This document shows, one piece after another, positions 1-10,511 of a stretch of 64,000 nt of DNA. The notes under the pieces were generated by a model. The model had not been told where the DNA came from and searched no databases. It worked only from the letters and a program-made list of their open reading frames with translations. The stretch is from Catellatospora tritici (lineage in GTDB: Bacteria > Actinomycetota > Actinomycetes > Mycobacteriales > Micromonosporaceae), in contig NZ_JAHRCY010000018.1 in NCBI RefSeq assembly GCF_019083965.1, positions 120,561 through 184,560 on the forward strand. The letters run 5' to 3'. Within the stretch, counting starts at the first letter, position 1; every line of letters starts with the position of its first letter. The position numbers and the translations under genes were made by a program.

Positions 1-1
1 G

Positions 2-22
2 CCGAGTGGGAAACCCGCATGA
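2..22 (+). CDS. possible 3' end of an upstream coding region (partial)
   Basis: The second forward frame is open from the window edge and stops at a TGA that overlaps the ATG of the next gene (ATGA). The only residues visible are P-S-G-K-P-A. Nearly every junction in the following operon uses a short overlap of this kind, so this is probably the last codons of another operon member. Which protein it is cannot be told; missing xanthine dehydrogenase subunits are one possibility. Confidence 0.35.
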   Translation, partial: PSGKPA

Positions 23-1536
23 GCGGCCGGGACGAGCACCTGATGGCCCCGCCGAACCTGCCGCTGCGGGTGCTGATCTCCGACTGCGCGATCGCGACAG
101 TCGACGCCGACGGCACCGAGCACGAGCGCGGGCACGTGCTGATCGAGGGCGACCGGATCGCGGCGGTCGGCGTGGGCGGGTACGCCGGGCCGGTGGACCG
201 GGTCATCGACGGGCGGGGCTGCCTGGCCACGCCGGGGCTGGTCAACACACACCATCACCTGTACCAGTGGGCCACCCGGGGGCTCGCCCAGCAGCGCGAC
301 CTGTTCGGCTGGCTGGTCGAGCTGTACCCGATCTGGGCGCGGCTGGACGACGAACTCGTGCACGCCACCAGCGCGGCCGGGCTGGGCTGGCTCGCCCTGT
401 CGGGCTGCACCACCGCCGCCGACCACCACTATGTCTTCCCACGCGGCACGGGTGACCTGATCGGGGCCCAGGTGCGCGCGGCGGGCGGGATCGGCGTACG
501 GCTGCACGCCTGCCGTGGCTCGATGGACCTCGGCGCCAAGGACGGCGGGCTGCCACCCGACCACGTGGTGGAGTCGACCGACGCGGCGCTGGCCGGGACC
601 GCCGAGGCTATCGAGCGCTACCACGACCGGTCCCCGTCGGCGATGGTGCGGGTGGCGGTGGCGCCCTGCTCGCCGTTTTCGGTCACGTCGGAGCTGATGC
701 GCGAGGGAGCGGCGCTGGCCCGCGCGCACGGCGTACGGCTGCACACCCACCTGGCCGAGACGCTGGACGAGGAGCGGTTCTGTCGCGACCGCTTCGGCTG
801 CACCCCGGTCGAGTACGCCGAGAAGCTGGGCTGGCTGGGCGAGGACGTGTGGCTGGCGCACGGGGTGCACCTGGACGCGGCGGCGATCGCCCGGCTGGGC
901 GCGACCGGCACCGGGATCGCGCACTGTCCCAGCTCCAACGCCCGGCTCGGCGCGGGCATCGCGCCGGTGCGCGACCTGCTCGACGCGGGTGCGCCGGTCG
1001 GGCTGGGCGTCGACGGGGCCGCCTCGCAAGAGGCGGGCGCGCTGGGCCCGGAACTGCGCCAGGCCCTGCTGTCGGCCCGGCTGCGCGCCGCACACACGGC
1101 ACCCGGCACCGCTTCGACCGGCGCCGACCCGTCGGCCCACTCCGGCGCGGCAGCCCGCTCCGGCACGGGGGCGAGCGGGGACGCGGGGGGGCGCGCCGGG
1201 GACGGTGTGGCGGCGGCCGCGCTCACGGCGCGGGAGGCCCTGGCGCTGGGCACGATCGGCGGCGCCCGCTGCCTGGGCCGGGAACGGGAGCTCGGCTCCC
1301 TGGAGGTGGGCAAGCTGGCCGATGTCGCGCTGTGGCGGCTGGACGGGCTGGGCCACGCGGGCATCGCCGACCCGGTGGCGGCACTGGTGTTCGGGCCGCC
1401 CGCGCCGCTGGAGGCGCTGCTGGTCGGCGGCGCGACCGTGGTTCGTGGCGGGCGTCTCACCAATGCCGACCAGGGCACCCTCGCCCGCGAACTGGCCCGG
1501 GTCAGTCGTCGTCTGAGTGCGGAGGTGCGCCCGTGA
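19..1536 (+). CDS. 8-oxoguanine deaminase-type amidohydrolase
   Basis: This is a 505-residue metal-dependent amidohydrolase of the AtzA/TrzN/guanine deaminase branch, expected to hydrolyse the amino group of 8-oxoguanine (or guanine) to give a substrate for the purine pathway. The metal site is visible: NTHHH (H78, H80), HTHLAE (H244, with E247 as catalytic acid/base), H281 in LAHGVH, and D332 in GVDGAA. Residues about 357-397 form a low-complexity Ala/Gly/Ser/Thr stretch not expected in the family. The ATG at 19 overlaps an upstream TGA; an ATG at 43 is an alternative start. The stop overlaps the GTG of the xanthine dehydrogenase gene. Assignment to 8-oxoguanine rather than another aminopurine rests on family resemblance and context. 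Confidence 0.8.
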   Translation: MSGRDEHLMAPPNLPLRVLISDCAIATVDADGTEHERGHVLIEGDRIAAVGVGGYAGPVDRVIDGRGCLATPGLVNTHHHLYQWATRGLAQQRDLFGWLVELYPIWARLDDELVHATSAAGLGWLALSGCTTAADHHYVFPRGTGDLIGAQVRAAGGIGVRLHACRGSMDLGAKDGGLPPDHVVESTDAALAGTAEAIERYHDRSPSAMVRVAVAPCSPFSVTSELMREGAALARAHGVRLHTHLAETLDEERFCRDRFGCTPVEYAEKLGWLGEDVWLAHGVHLDAAAIARLGATGTGIAHCPSSNARLGAGIAPVRDLLDAGAPVGLGVDGAASQEAGALGPELRQALLSARLRAAHTAPGTASTGADPSAHSGAAARSGTGASGDAGGRAGDGVAAAALTAREALALGTIGGARCLGRERELGSLEVGKLADVALWRLDGLGHAGIADPVAALVFGPPAPLEALLVGGATVVRGGRLTNADQGTLARELARVSRRLSAEVRP

Positions 1537-3830
1537 CGGTGCCGGATCGAAACGCGGTGGTCCGGGTGGTGGCCCGGCCGAGCGGCCTCGACATGCGGGT
1601 CGGGGGCGGGGTCGGCGCGAGTCCGCAGCGGCCGGACGGGCGGCTCAAGGTCAGTGGCGAGTTCGCGTTCTCGTCCGATCTGTGGGCCGACGACATGCTG
1701 TGGGGGGCGACGCTGCGCAGCCCGTACCCCCGGGCGAAGCTCACGGGCCTGGACCTGACCGCGGCGGTCGCGCTGCCGGGGGTCTACGCGGTGCTCACGG
1801 CCGAGGATGTGCCGGGACGCCGGGTGTACGGCCTGGAGCACGCCGACCAGCCCGTCCTGGCCTCCACCGAGATCCGCTACCAGGGCGAGCCGATCGCGAT
1901 CGTGGCCGCCGACCACCCGGAGACCGCCCGCCGCGCCGCCTCGCTGATCAAGGTCGGCTACGAGGTGCTCACCCCGGTCACCGACCCCGACGCCGCGCTG
2001 GAACCCGGTGCCGATCGGGTGCACGCCGACCGGCCGAACCTGCTGCGCCACGTGCCGATCCGCAAGGGCGACCCGGCCGCGACCGCCCCGATCGTGGTCA
2101 CCGGCGAGTACCGGGTCGGCATGCAGGACCAGGCGTTCCTCGGCCCGGAGTCCGGGCTGGCGGTGCCCGCCGAGGACGGCGGCGTGGACCTGTACATCGC
2201 GACCCAGTGGCTGCACGTCGACCAGCAGCAGGTCGCGGCCTGCCTGGGCCTGCCGCAGGAGAAGGTGCGGCTGACGCTGGCCGGGGTCGGCGGCGCCTTC
2301 GGCGCCCGCGAGGACCTGTCCATGCAGGTGCACGCGTGCCTGCTCGCGCTGCGGACCGGACGCCCGGTGAAGATGGTGTACGGCCGGGAGGAGTCGTTCT
2401 TCGGCCACGTGCACCGCCACCCGGCCCGGCTGCGCTACGAGCACGGCGCCGACCGCGACGGCCGCCTCGTCTACGTGAAGGCCAGCATCGTGCTCGACGG
2501 GGGCGCGTACGCCTCCAGCACCGGCGCGGTCGTCGCCAACGCCGCCACCCTCGGCATCGGCCCCTACGACGTGCCGAACGTGGTGATGGACGCCTACGGG
2601 CTCTACACCAACAACCCGCCGTGCGGGGCGATGCGCGGCTTCGGCGCCGTGCAGGCCTGCTTCGCGTACGAGTCCCAGATGGACAGACTCGCCGCCGAGC
2701 TCGGGCTGGACCCGGTCGAACTGCGGGTGCGCAACGCGCTGACCACCGGCGACCGGATGCCGACCGGGCAGCTGGTGGAAGGCCCCGCCCCGGTCGCCGA
2801 GCTGCTGCAACTGGTGCGGCAGCGGCCGCCCGCCCCGGCCGAGGCCGACTTCCCGCCCGGCGGCACCGCCAACACGACGCGGGGCGAGGGCGTGGTGCGC
2901 GGGGTCGGCTACGCCATCGGGATCAAGAACGTGTGCTTCTCCGAGGGGTTCGACGACTTCGCCACCGCCCGGGTGCGGCTGGAGCTGGTCGGCGGGCGCC
3001 CAGCGGCGCTGGTGCACACGGCCGCGGCCGAGGTGGGGCAGGGGCTGGTCACGGTGCAGGCGCAGATCGTGCGTACCGAGCTGGGCGTGGAGCAGGTGAC
3101 GATCGCGCCCGCCGACACGAACGTGGGCAGCGCGGGCTCGTCCTCGGCCTCCCGCCAGACCTACATGACCGGCGGCGCCGTCCGCGCCGCCTGCATCGCC
3201 CTCCGCGCACGCCTACACAACCGCCTGACGGCGTCAGGAAGGGCCCCTTCCACATCAGATAACGATAAGAAGGGCCCCTTCCTTACTCCTGAAGAATGGG
3301 TGGAGGCGCTGGAGGAGGGGGCGGTCGAGGAGACGGTGGAATGGCGCCACAGGCCCACCCACCCACTCGACCCGGAAACGGGCCAGGGCGACGCCCACGT
3401 CCAGTACGCCTTCGCGGCACACCGGGCGACAGTCGACGTCGACACCGAGCTCGGCCTGGTCAAGGTGGTCGAGATCGTCACCGCGCAGGACGTCGGCAAG
3501 GCGGTGAACCCGCAGGCGGTGGCCGGGCAGATCCAGGGCGGCACGGCGCAGGGGCTGGGGCTGGCGCTGATGGAGGAGATCCAGGTCGTCGACGGAATGG
3601 TGCGCAATCCGTCCTTCACCGACTATCTGCTCCCTACGATCATGGACATGCCTCCGATGCGGCTCGACGTGCTGGAGCTGGCCGACCCGCACAGCCCGTA
3701 CGGTCTACGCGGGGTGGGCGAGCCGCCCACCATCTCGTCCACGCCCGCGATCGTGGCCGCGATCCGCGCCGCCACCGGCGCGGCCCTGACCCGGGTGCCG
3801 GTGCGCCCCGAGCACATCGTTGGAGCCTGA
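1533..3830 (+). CDS. xanthine dehydrogenase, molybdopterin-binding (large) subunit
   Basis: The 765-residue protein matches the molybdopterin domain of xanthine dehydrogenase, which oxidises hypoxanthine and xanthine to urate. Recognisable blocks are GVGGAFGAREDLS, the GAMRGFGAVQACFAYES loop, EVGQGL, and a C-terminal block with AVNPQAVAGQIQGGTAQGLG and GVGEPP. FAD and [2Fe-2S] subunits are not in the window and are presumably upstream or elsewhere. The GTG at 1533 overlaps the previous stop (GTGA), and the next gene starts directly after the TGA. Residues about 568-585 are encoded by a copy of the dispersed palindromic element (3233-3286), which inserts roughly 18 residues in frame. They fall between the helix after TYMTGGAVRAAC and the EEWVEALEEG segment. 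Moco supply is probably helped by the downstream MocA-like and XdhC proteins. Confidence 0.9.
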   Translation: MTVPDRNAVVRVVARPSGLDMRVGGGVGASPQRPDGRLKVSGEFAFSSDLWADDMLWGATLRSPYPRAKLTGLDLTAAVALPGVYAVLTAEDVPGRRVYGLEHADQPVLASTEIRYQGEPIAIVAADHPETARRAASLIKVGYEVLTPVTDPDAALEPGADRVHADRPNLLRHVPIRKGDPAATAPIVVTGEYRVGMQDQAFLGPESGLAVPAEDGGVDLYIATQWLHVDQQQVAACLGLPQEKVRLTLAGVGGAFGAREDLSMQVHACLLALRTGRPVKMVYGREESFFGHVHRHPARLRYEHGADRDGRLVYVKASIVLDGGAYASSTGAVVANAATLGIGPYDVPNVVMDAYGLYTNNPPCGAMRGFGAVQACFAYESQMDRLAAELGLDPVELRVRNALTTGDRMPTGQLVEGPAPVAELLQLVRQRPPAPAEADFPPGGTANTTRGEGVVRGVGYAIGIKNVCFSEGFDDFATARVRLELVGGRPAALVHTAAAEVGQGLVTVQAQIVRTELGVEQVTIAPADTNVGSAGSSSASRQTYMTGGAVRAACIALRARLHNRLTASGRAPSTSDNDKKGPFLTPEEWVEALEEGAVEETVEWRHRPTHPLDPETGQGDAHVQYAFAAHRATVDVDTELGLVKVVEIVTAQDVGKAVNPQAVAGQIQGGTAQGLGLALMEEIQVVDGMVRNPSFTDYLLPTIMDMPPMRLDVLELADPHSPYGLRGVGEPPTISSTPAIVAAIRAATGAALTRVPVRPEHIVGA
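3233..3286. repeat. dispersed ~54-bp palindromic element, copy 1 (inside a coding region)
   Basis: Two facing arms, AGGAAGGGCCCCTTCC and AAGAAGGGGCCCTTCCTTAC-like, surround a short centre containing ATAACGATA. The same architecture recurs at 13551, 45704, 52482 and 61208. This copy lies inside the xanthine dehydrogenase gene. It contains no stop and keeps the frame, encoding approximately S-G-R-A-P-S-T-S-D-N-D-K-K-G-P-F-L-T. The other four copies are intergenic. Confidence 0.85.
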
Positions 3831-5347
<1,517 letters not shown>

Positions 5348-5348
<1 letters not shown>

Positions 5349-6493
5349 TGCTCAACCCGGCGGCGTACGCGGAACTCGACCGGCGGCTGGCCGCCGACGA
5401 CGCACAGTGGCGCGAGCGGTATCCGGGCGAGCCCGCGACCCGCCAGCCGCTGCACACCGTGTACGTCCCCGCCGACCGGATCCGGGCCGACCTGGTGCCG
5501 CGCTGGGGCGAGCAGGCGCTGGCGGCGCTGGCCGAACACGGGCTGCCGTACCCGGAGGAGCTGCGCGAGCGGGTGAGCCGGAAACTGGCCACCGAGCCGA
5601 TCGAGGACCTGCGCATCGACTTCGAGGACGGCTACGGCGTACGCGAGGACGAGACCGAGGACGCGCACGCCCGCGCCATGGCGGCCTTCGTGGCCACCCG
5701 GCCGACCCCGTTCATCGGCATCCGGATCAAGAGCCTGGAGGCGCCGACCCGGGCGCGGGCGGTGCGCACCCTGGACCGGTTCCTGGACGCGCTGGGCAGC
5801 ATCCCGCCCGGGTTCGTCATCACCCTGCCGAAGGTCGGCTCGGTGGCGCAGGTCGAGGCGATGGTCTCGCTGTGCCGCAGGCTGGAGCCGATGTCCGGGC
5901 AGCTGAAGTTCGAGTTGCAGATCGAGTTGCCGCAGGCGGTGCTCGGCGCCGACGGGACGGTCCCGCTGGCCCGCATGATCCACGCCAGTGCGGGGCGGTG
6001 CACCGGGCTGCACTACGGCACGTACGACTACTCCGCCGCGCTCGGCATCGCGCCCGGCCACCAGGCCGCCGACCATCCCGCCGCCGACCACGCCAAGTCG
6101 GTGATGCAGGTGGCGGCGGCGGGCACGGGCGTACGGCTGTCCGACGGCTCCACCAACGTGCTGCCGGTCGGGGACACCGCCGCCGTCCACGCGGCCTGGG
6201 CCGTGCACGCCGCGCTGGTGCGCCGGGGCCTGGCACGCGGCTTCTACCAGGGCTGGGACCTGCATCCGGCGCAGCTGGCGACGCGCTTCGGCACCGCGTA
6301 CGCCTTCTTCCGCGACGGCGCCCCGGTCGCGGCCCGGCGGCTGCGCGACTACCTGGACCGCCGTGACAGCGGCTACCTCGACGAACCGGCCACCGCCCGG
6401 ATGCTCGCCGCGTTCCTGCGCCGCGGCCTGCACTGCGGCGCCCTCGACCCGGACGAACTGGACCTGGAGCTGTCCACATTGGATGCGCTATGA
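5348..6493 (+). CDS. CitE/HpcH-like aldolase-fold protein (DUF6986 type)
   Basis: The 381-residue protein resembles the HpcH/HpaI aldolase and citrate lyase beta-subunit fold. Visible conserved stretches are EDLRIDFEDGYG, FIGIRIKSLEAP, FVITLPKVGSVAQVEAM and FELQIELPQAVLG, with acidic residues placed as in CitE-like Mg2+-dependent C-C lyases. It matches the uncharacterised actinobacterial family that I recall as DUF6986. Its start overlaps the malate synthase stop by one base and its stop overlaps the allantoinase start, so it is translationally coupled to both. A role in glyoxylate or malyl-CoA-type chemistry is a reasonable inference from the fold and neighbours; the reaction is not known to me. 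Confidence 0.75.
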
Positions 6494-7782
6494 GCGACCT
6501 GATCTTCCGGTCCTACCGGGTGCTCACGCCGGAGGGCGAGCGGCCCGCCGACGTGGCGGTGTCGGGCGGGCGGATCGCGGCCGTCGCCGGGCACGGGGCG
6601 CTGACCGGCCACGAACTGATCGACCTGGGCGAGTGCGCGCTGCTGCCAGGCCTGGTCGACACGCACGTGCACGTCAACGAGCCCGGCCGCACCCAGTGGG
6701 AGGGCTTCGACACCGCCACCCGCGCGGCGGCGGCCGGGGGCGTCACCACCATCGTCGACATGCCGCTCAACAGCATCCCGCCGACGGTCGACATCGCGGC
6801 GCTGGCGGTCAAACGGGCCGCGGCGGCCGAGCAGTGCTACGTCGACGTCGGCTTCTGGGGCGGGGCGGTGCCCGGCAACACCGACCACCTGCCCAAGCTG
6901 CACGAGCACGGGGTGTTCGGGTTCAAGGCGTTCCTGATCGACTCCGGGGTGCCGGAGTTCCCGCCGCTGGACCCGGCCGGGCTGGAGCAGGCACTGCGCG
7001 CCGTGGACGCGCTGTTCGTGCTGCACGCCGAGGACCCGGCCCTGGTGCGTACGCCGGAGCACGCCGCGCACTTCGCCGACTTCGTCGCCAGCCGCCCACC
7101 GCAGGCCGAGGCCTCGGCCGTCGCCACCGCGATCGACCTGGCCCGGCGCACCGGCGCCCGGGTGCACATCCTGCACCTGGCCGCCGCCGAGGCCGTCGCC
7201 GTGATCGCCCAGGCCAAGGCCGACGGGGTACGCGTCACCGCCGAGACCTGCCCGCACTACCTCACCCTGCGCGCCGATCAGGTGCCCGACGGCGCCACCG
7301 AGTTCAAGTGCTGCCCGCCCGTACGCGACGGCGCGCACCAGGACGCGCTGTGGCAGGGGCTGCGCGACGGGGTCATCGACGCGGTCGTGTCCGACCACTC
7401 GCCGTGCCCGCCTGAGCTGAAGGCGGGCGACTTCGCCTCCGCCTGGGGCGGCATCGCGTCGGTGCAGCTCAGCCTGCCCGTGGTGTGGACCGCGGCGGTC
7501 ACCCGGGGGGTGCCGCTGGCGCAGGTCGTCGGCTGGATGGCCCAGGCGCCCGCCGACCTGGTCGGCCTGTCCGGCAAGGGCCGGATCGCGGTCGGCGCCG
7601 ACGCCGACCTGGTCGCGTTCGACCCGGAGGCGGAGTTCACCGTGGACGCCGCCGCGCTGCTGCACCGGCATCCCGTCTCGCCGTACCAGGGGCGGCGGCT
7701 GCGCGGGGTGGTGCGCGACACCTGGCTGCGCGGGCGGTTGGCCGGCGCGGAACCGATCGGTCGACTGCTGGAGCGCCCATGA
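6490..7782 (+). CDS. allB: allantoinase
   Basis: This 430-residue cyclic amidohydrolase opens allantoin to allantoate. The binuclear metal site is clear: DTHVHVNEPGRTQWEGF (H59, H61), the lysine that becomes carboxylated in GFKAFL (K146), H-containing strands LHAED and HILHLAA, and the terminal aspartate in SDHSPCP (D302). PHYLT and FKCCPPVR are also typical of allantoinases rather than dihydroorotases. The ATG overlaps the preceding TGA (ATGA), and the stop overlaps the allantoicase ATG. It takes the product of urate oxidation and hydrolysis and passes allantoate to the next enzyme in the operon. Confidence 0.93.
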   Translation: MSDLIFRSYRVLTPEGERPADVAVSGGRIAAVAGHGALTGHELIDLGECALLPGLVDTHVHVNEPGRTQWEGFDTATRAAAAGGVTTIVDMPLNSIPPTVDIAALAVKRAAAAEQCYVDVGFWGGAVPGNTDHLPKLHEHGVFGFKAFLIDSGVPEFPPLDPAGLEQALRAVDALFVLHAEDPALVRTPEHAAHFADFVASRPPQAEASAVATAIDLARRTGARVHILHLAAAEAVAVIAQAKADGVRVTAETCPHYLTLRADQVPDGATEFKCCPPVRDGAHQDALWQGLRDGVIDAVVSDHSPCPPELKAGDFASAWGGIASVQLSLPVVWTAAVTRGVPLAQVVGWMAQAPADLVGLSGKGRIAVGADADLVAFDPEAEFTVDAAALLHRHPVSPYQGRRLRGVVRDTWLRGRLAGAEPIGRLLERP

Positions 7783-8804
7783 CGTTCGAGGAATCACTGG
7801 ACCTGGCCTCGCGGGCGCTCGGCGGCAGCGTCGTGTCGGCCAACGACGAGTTCTTCGCCGAGCGCGACAATCTGATCAACCCGTGGGCGCCGAGCTTCAC
7901 CCCGCGCACCTTCGGCGCCAAGGGTCAGCTGTACGACGGCTGGGAGACCCGCCGCCGCCGCGAACCCGGCCACGACCACGCGATCGTGCGGCTGGGCACG
8001 CCCGGCACCGTGCACGGGGTCGTCGTGGACACCGCGTTCTTCACCGGCAACTACCCGCCCGAGGCGTCGGTCGAGGGCTGCCTGCTCGCGGGCTATCCGT
8101 CGCCGGAAGAGCTGGCCGAGGCGGACTGGTTCTCGCTGGTGGCGCGCTCGCCGTTGCAGGGCGACACCCGCAACCGGTTCCCGGTCGAGCAGCCGCGCCG
8201 CGCCTCACACGTGCGGCTGAACATCTTCCCCGACGGCGGGGTGGCCCGGCTGCGCGTCTACGGCACCCCCGCGGTCGACCCCGACCTGCTGCCCGACGTG
8301 TTCGACCTGGCCGCCGCCGAGTACGGCGGCCGGGTGCTCGACTGCTCCGACCGGTTCTACGGCTCGCCCGGCAACCTGCTGCTGCCCGGCCTGGCCGCCA
8401 GCATGGGCGAGGGCTGGGAGACCCGGCGCCGCCGCGACGGCGGCAACGACTGGGTCCGCGTCCGGCTGGCCGCCCCCGGCGTCCCGAGCCTGATCGAGCT
8501 GGACACCTCCCACTTCAAGGGCAACGCCCCCGGCTGGGCCGCGCTGACCGGGCCCGACGGTGAGCAGATCCTGCCGCGTACCCGGCTGCAGCCCGACACC
8601 CGGCACCGATTCCGCCCCGCCGTCGCCGCCTCCGTCGAGGAGGTGCTGCTCGACGTCTATCCCGACGGTGGCCTGGCCCGGCTGCGGGTCTACGGCGCCC
8701 TCACCGGCGACGGCCTGGCCCGGCTGGCCCAGGCGTGGCAGGACGCCGACCCCGAGCCGACCGCCTCTGGGCACGCCGTCGGCACCGCGGCGGGTGTGCG
8801 GTGA
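7779..8804 (+). CDS. alc: allantoicase
   Basis: The 341-residue enzyme hydrolyses allantoate to ureidoglycolate and urea. Two homologous jelly-roll repeats are visible. The first (about residues 14-165) has YDGWETRRRRE and a NYPPEASVEG loop; the second (about 185-325) has GEGWETRRRRD and HFKGNAPGWA. Both end in a segment resembling HVRLNIFPDGGVARLRVYG / EVLLDVYPDGGLARLRVYG, which shows the internal duplication clearly. The ATG sits in an ATGA overlap with allantoinase; the longer open frame upstream is only read-through in another frame of that gene. No ureidoglycolate lyase gene follows in the window. Confidence 0.93.
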   Translation: MTFEESLDLASRALGGSVVSANDEFFAERDNLINPWAPSFTPRTFGAKGQLYDGWETRRRREPGHDHAIVRLGTPGTVHGVVVDTAFFTGNYPPEASVEGCLLAGYPSPEELAEADWFSLVARSPLQGDTRNRFPVEQPRRASHVRLNIFPDGGVARLRVYGTPAVDPDLLPDVFDLAAAEYGGRVLDCSDRFYGSPGNLLLPGLAASMGEGWETRRRRDGGNDWVRVRLAAPGVPSLIELDTSHFKGNAPGWAALTGPDGEQILPRTRLQPDTRHRFRPAVAASVEEVLLDVYPDGGLARLRVYGALTGDGLARLAQAWQDADPEPTASGHAVGTAAGVR

Positions 8805-9379
8805 GCGCGGCGGGGCTGCTGCTGGCGGCGGGCGCGGGGCGGCGCTACGGCATGCCCAAGGCGCTGGCCCCGGTGCCCGGCGGCGGTGAGCTGCTGGTGC
8901 AGCGTGCTCTGCGCACGCTGTGCGAGGGTGGCTGCGACCCGGTGGTGGTGGTGCTCGGCGCGGGCGCGCAGGACGTGCCGCCGCTGCCCGACGCGCGGGT
9001 GGTGGTCAACGAGGACTGGGCCACCGGCCTGGGCTCGTCGCTGCGGGCCGGGCTGGACGCGCTGCCCGAGGAGGTCGCGGCGGTGGTGGTGCTGCTGGTG
9101 GACACCCCCGGCATCACCCCGCAGGCGGTGCGCCGCATCGCCGCCGGGGCACGCCCCTCGACACTGCGGGTGGCCACGTACGGCGGCGAGGGCGGGCATC
9201 CGGTGCTGCTCGGGCGCGAACACTGGGACGGGGCGGCCCGGCTGGCCGTCGGCGACGTCGGGGCGCGGCCGTACCTGGTGAGCCAGCTGGTCGAGGAGGT
9301 GCCCTGCGACGACATCGCCGACGGCACCGATCTGGACCTGCCCGAGACCGACTCGGCACCGCGGGCCCCCGATGCGTGA
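8801..9379 (+). CDS. MocA/MobA-like molybdenum cofactor nucleotidyltransferase
   Basis: The 192-residue protein has the N-terminal nucleotide-binding signature LLLAAGAGRRYGMPKAL of the MobA/MocA/GlmU superfamily, a metal-binding LLVDTPG strand, and GGHPVLLGREHW near the C terminus. Members next to xanthine dehydrogenase and XdhC genes transfer CMP or GMP to the molybdenum cofactor or handle its insertion. The GTG at 8801 overlaps the allantoicase stop (GTGA), and the end overlaps the start of xdhC by 8 bases. Whether it makes the cytosine or guanine dinucleotide form cannot be decided from the sequence. Confidence 0.8.
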   Translation: MSAAGLLLAAGAGRRYGMPKALAPVPGGGELLVQRALRTLCEGGCDPVVVVLGAGAQDVPPLPDARVVVNEDWATGLGSSLRAGLDALPEEVAAVVVLLVDTPGITPQAVRRIAAGARPSTLRVATYGGEGGHPVLLGREHWDGAARLAVGDVGARPYLVSQLVEEVPCDDIADGTDLDLPETDSAPRAPDA

Positions 9380-10502
9380 CGTGCTCGACGAGCTGCACCG
9401 ATGGTGGGCCGAAGGGGCCACCGTCGGGCTGGCCACGGTCGTGCACACCTGGCGCTCGGCGCCGCGTCAGCCCGGTGCGGCGATGCTGGTCGCCCCGGAC
9501 GGCGAGGTCACCGGCAGCGTCTCCGGCGGCTGTGTCGAGGCGGCCGTATACGAACTGGCCGTGGACCCCGACCGGCTGCCGGTGCTGCAGCGGTACGGAG
9601 TCAGCGACGACGACGCGTTCGCGGTCGGCCTGACCTGCGGCGGCATCATCGACGTGTTCGTGGAGCGGGTGTCGCGGCAGACCTTTCCCGAGCTGGGTGC
9701 GGTGGTGGCGTCGATCCGGGCGGGGGAGCCGGTCGCGGTGGTCACCTGCGTCGAGCCCGCCGACCACGACCGGTTCGGGCGGCGCCTGGTCGTCTGGGCC
9801 GACCGGACCGGCGGTTCGTTCGGATCGTCGCGACTGGACGCGGCCGTGGCCGACGACGTCCGGGGCATGCTCGCCGCCGGCCGCACCGGCACCCTGCGGT
9901 ACGGCGACGAGGGGCAGCGGCGCGGCGACGAGCTGACGCTGTTCGTGGCGTCGTACGCCCCGCCGCCTCGCATGATCGTGTTCGGGGCGATCGACTTCGC
10001 CGCCGCCGTGGCCCGGATCGGGTCGTTCCTGGGGTTCCGGGTGACCGTGTGCGACGCCCGGCCGGTGTTCGCCACCGCGCGGCGGTTCCCGGCCGCCGAC
10101 GAGGTGGTGGTGCAGTGGCCGCACCGCTACCTGGCCGAGCAGGCCGAACAGGGGCTCGTGGACGAGCGGACCGTGCTGTGTGTGCTCACCCACGACCCGA
10201 AGTTCGACGTGCCGCTGCTGGAGGTGGCGTTGCGGCTGCCGGTGGCCTACGTCGGGGCGATGGGCTCCCGGCGTACGCACGAGGACCGGTTGGCCCGGCT
10301 GCGCCTGGCCGGACTCACCGACGAGGAGCTGGGACGGCTGCGCTCGCCGATCGGGCTGGACCTGGGCGCGCGTACCCCCGAGGAGACCGCCGTCAGCATC
10401 GCCGCCGAGATCGTCGCCAACCGGTGGGGCGGCTCCGGCGCGGTGCTGTCCGAGGTCGACGGGCCGATCCACCATCGCACCGCGGGTGCGGCCGCGGACT
10501 AG
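9372..10502 (+). CDS. xdhC: XdhC-family molybdoenzyme maturation factor
   Basis: This 376-residue protein has the two-domain layout of XdhC/CoxI factors, which bind sulfurated molybdenum cofactor and insert it into xanthine dehydrogenase. The N-terminal domain (about residues 15-75) includes GLATVVHTWRSAPRQPGAAM and the SGGCVEAAVYE motif. The C-terminal Rossmann-like domain (about 195-345) starts at RMIVFGAIDFAAAVARIG and includes CVLTHDPKFDVPLL and YVGAMGSRRTH. It is the last clear member of the coupled operon; its stop is followed after 9 bases by a short acetyltransferase gene that may be co-transcribed. Confidence 0.88.
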   Translation: MRDVLDELHRWWAEGATVGLATVVHTWRSAPRQPGAAMLVAPDGEVTGSVSGGCVEAAVYELAVDPDRLPVLQRYGVSDDDAFAVGLTCGGIIDVFVERVSRQTFPELGAVVASIRAGEPVAVVTCVEPADHDRFGRRLVVWADRTGGSFGSSRLDAAVADDVRGMLAAGRTGTLRYGDEGQRRGDELTLFVASYAPPPRMIVFGAIDFAAAVARIGSFLGFRVTVCDARPVFATARRFPAADEVVVQWPHRYLAEQAEQGLVDERTVLCVLTHDPKFDVPLLEVALRLPVAYVGAMGSRRTHEDRLARLRLAGLTDEELGRLRSPIGLDLGARTPEETAVSIAAEIVANRWGGSGAVLSEVDGPIHHRTAGAAAD

Positions 10503-10511
10503 GATGGCGCG

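Noticed and set aside
618..3017. Very long open frame on the minus strand (799 codons) opposite the deaminase and xanthine dehydrogenase genes
   Set aside because: It is a shadow produced by GC-rich third codon positions. Composition is rich in Gly, Arg, His and Val with no motif, and the plus strand carries clear catalytic motifs.
3233..3286. Xanthine dehydrogenase considered frameshifted or a pseudogene by the inserted element
   Set aside because: The frame continues through the element with no stop and the C-terminal family blocks follow normally.
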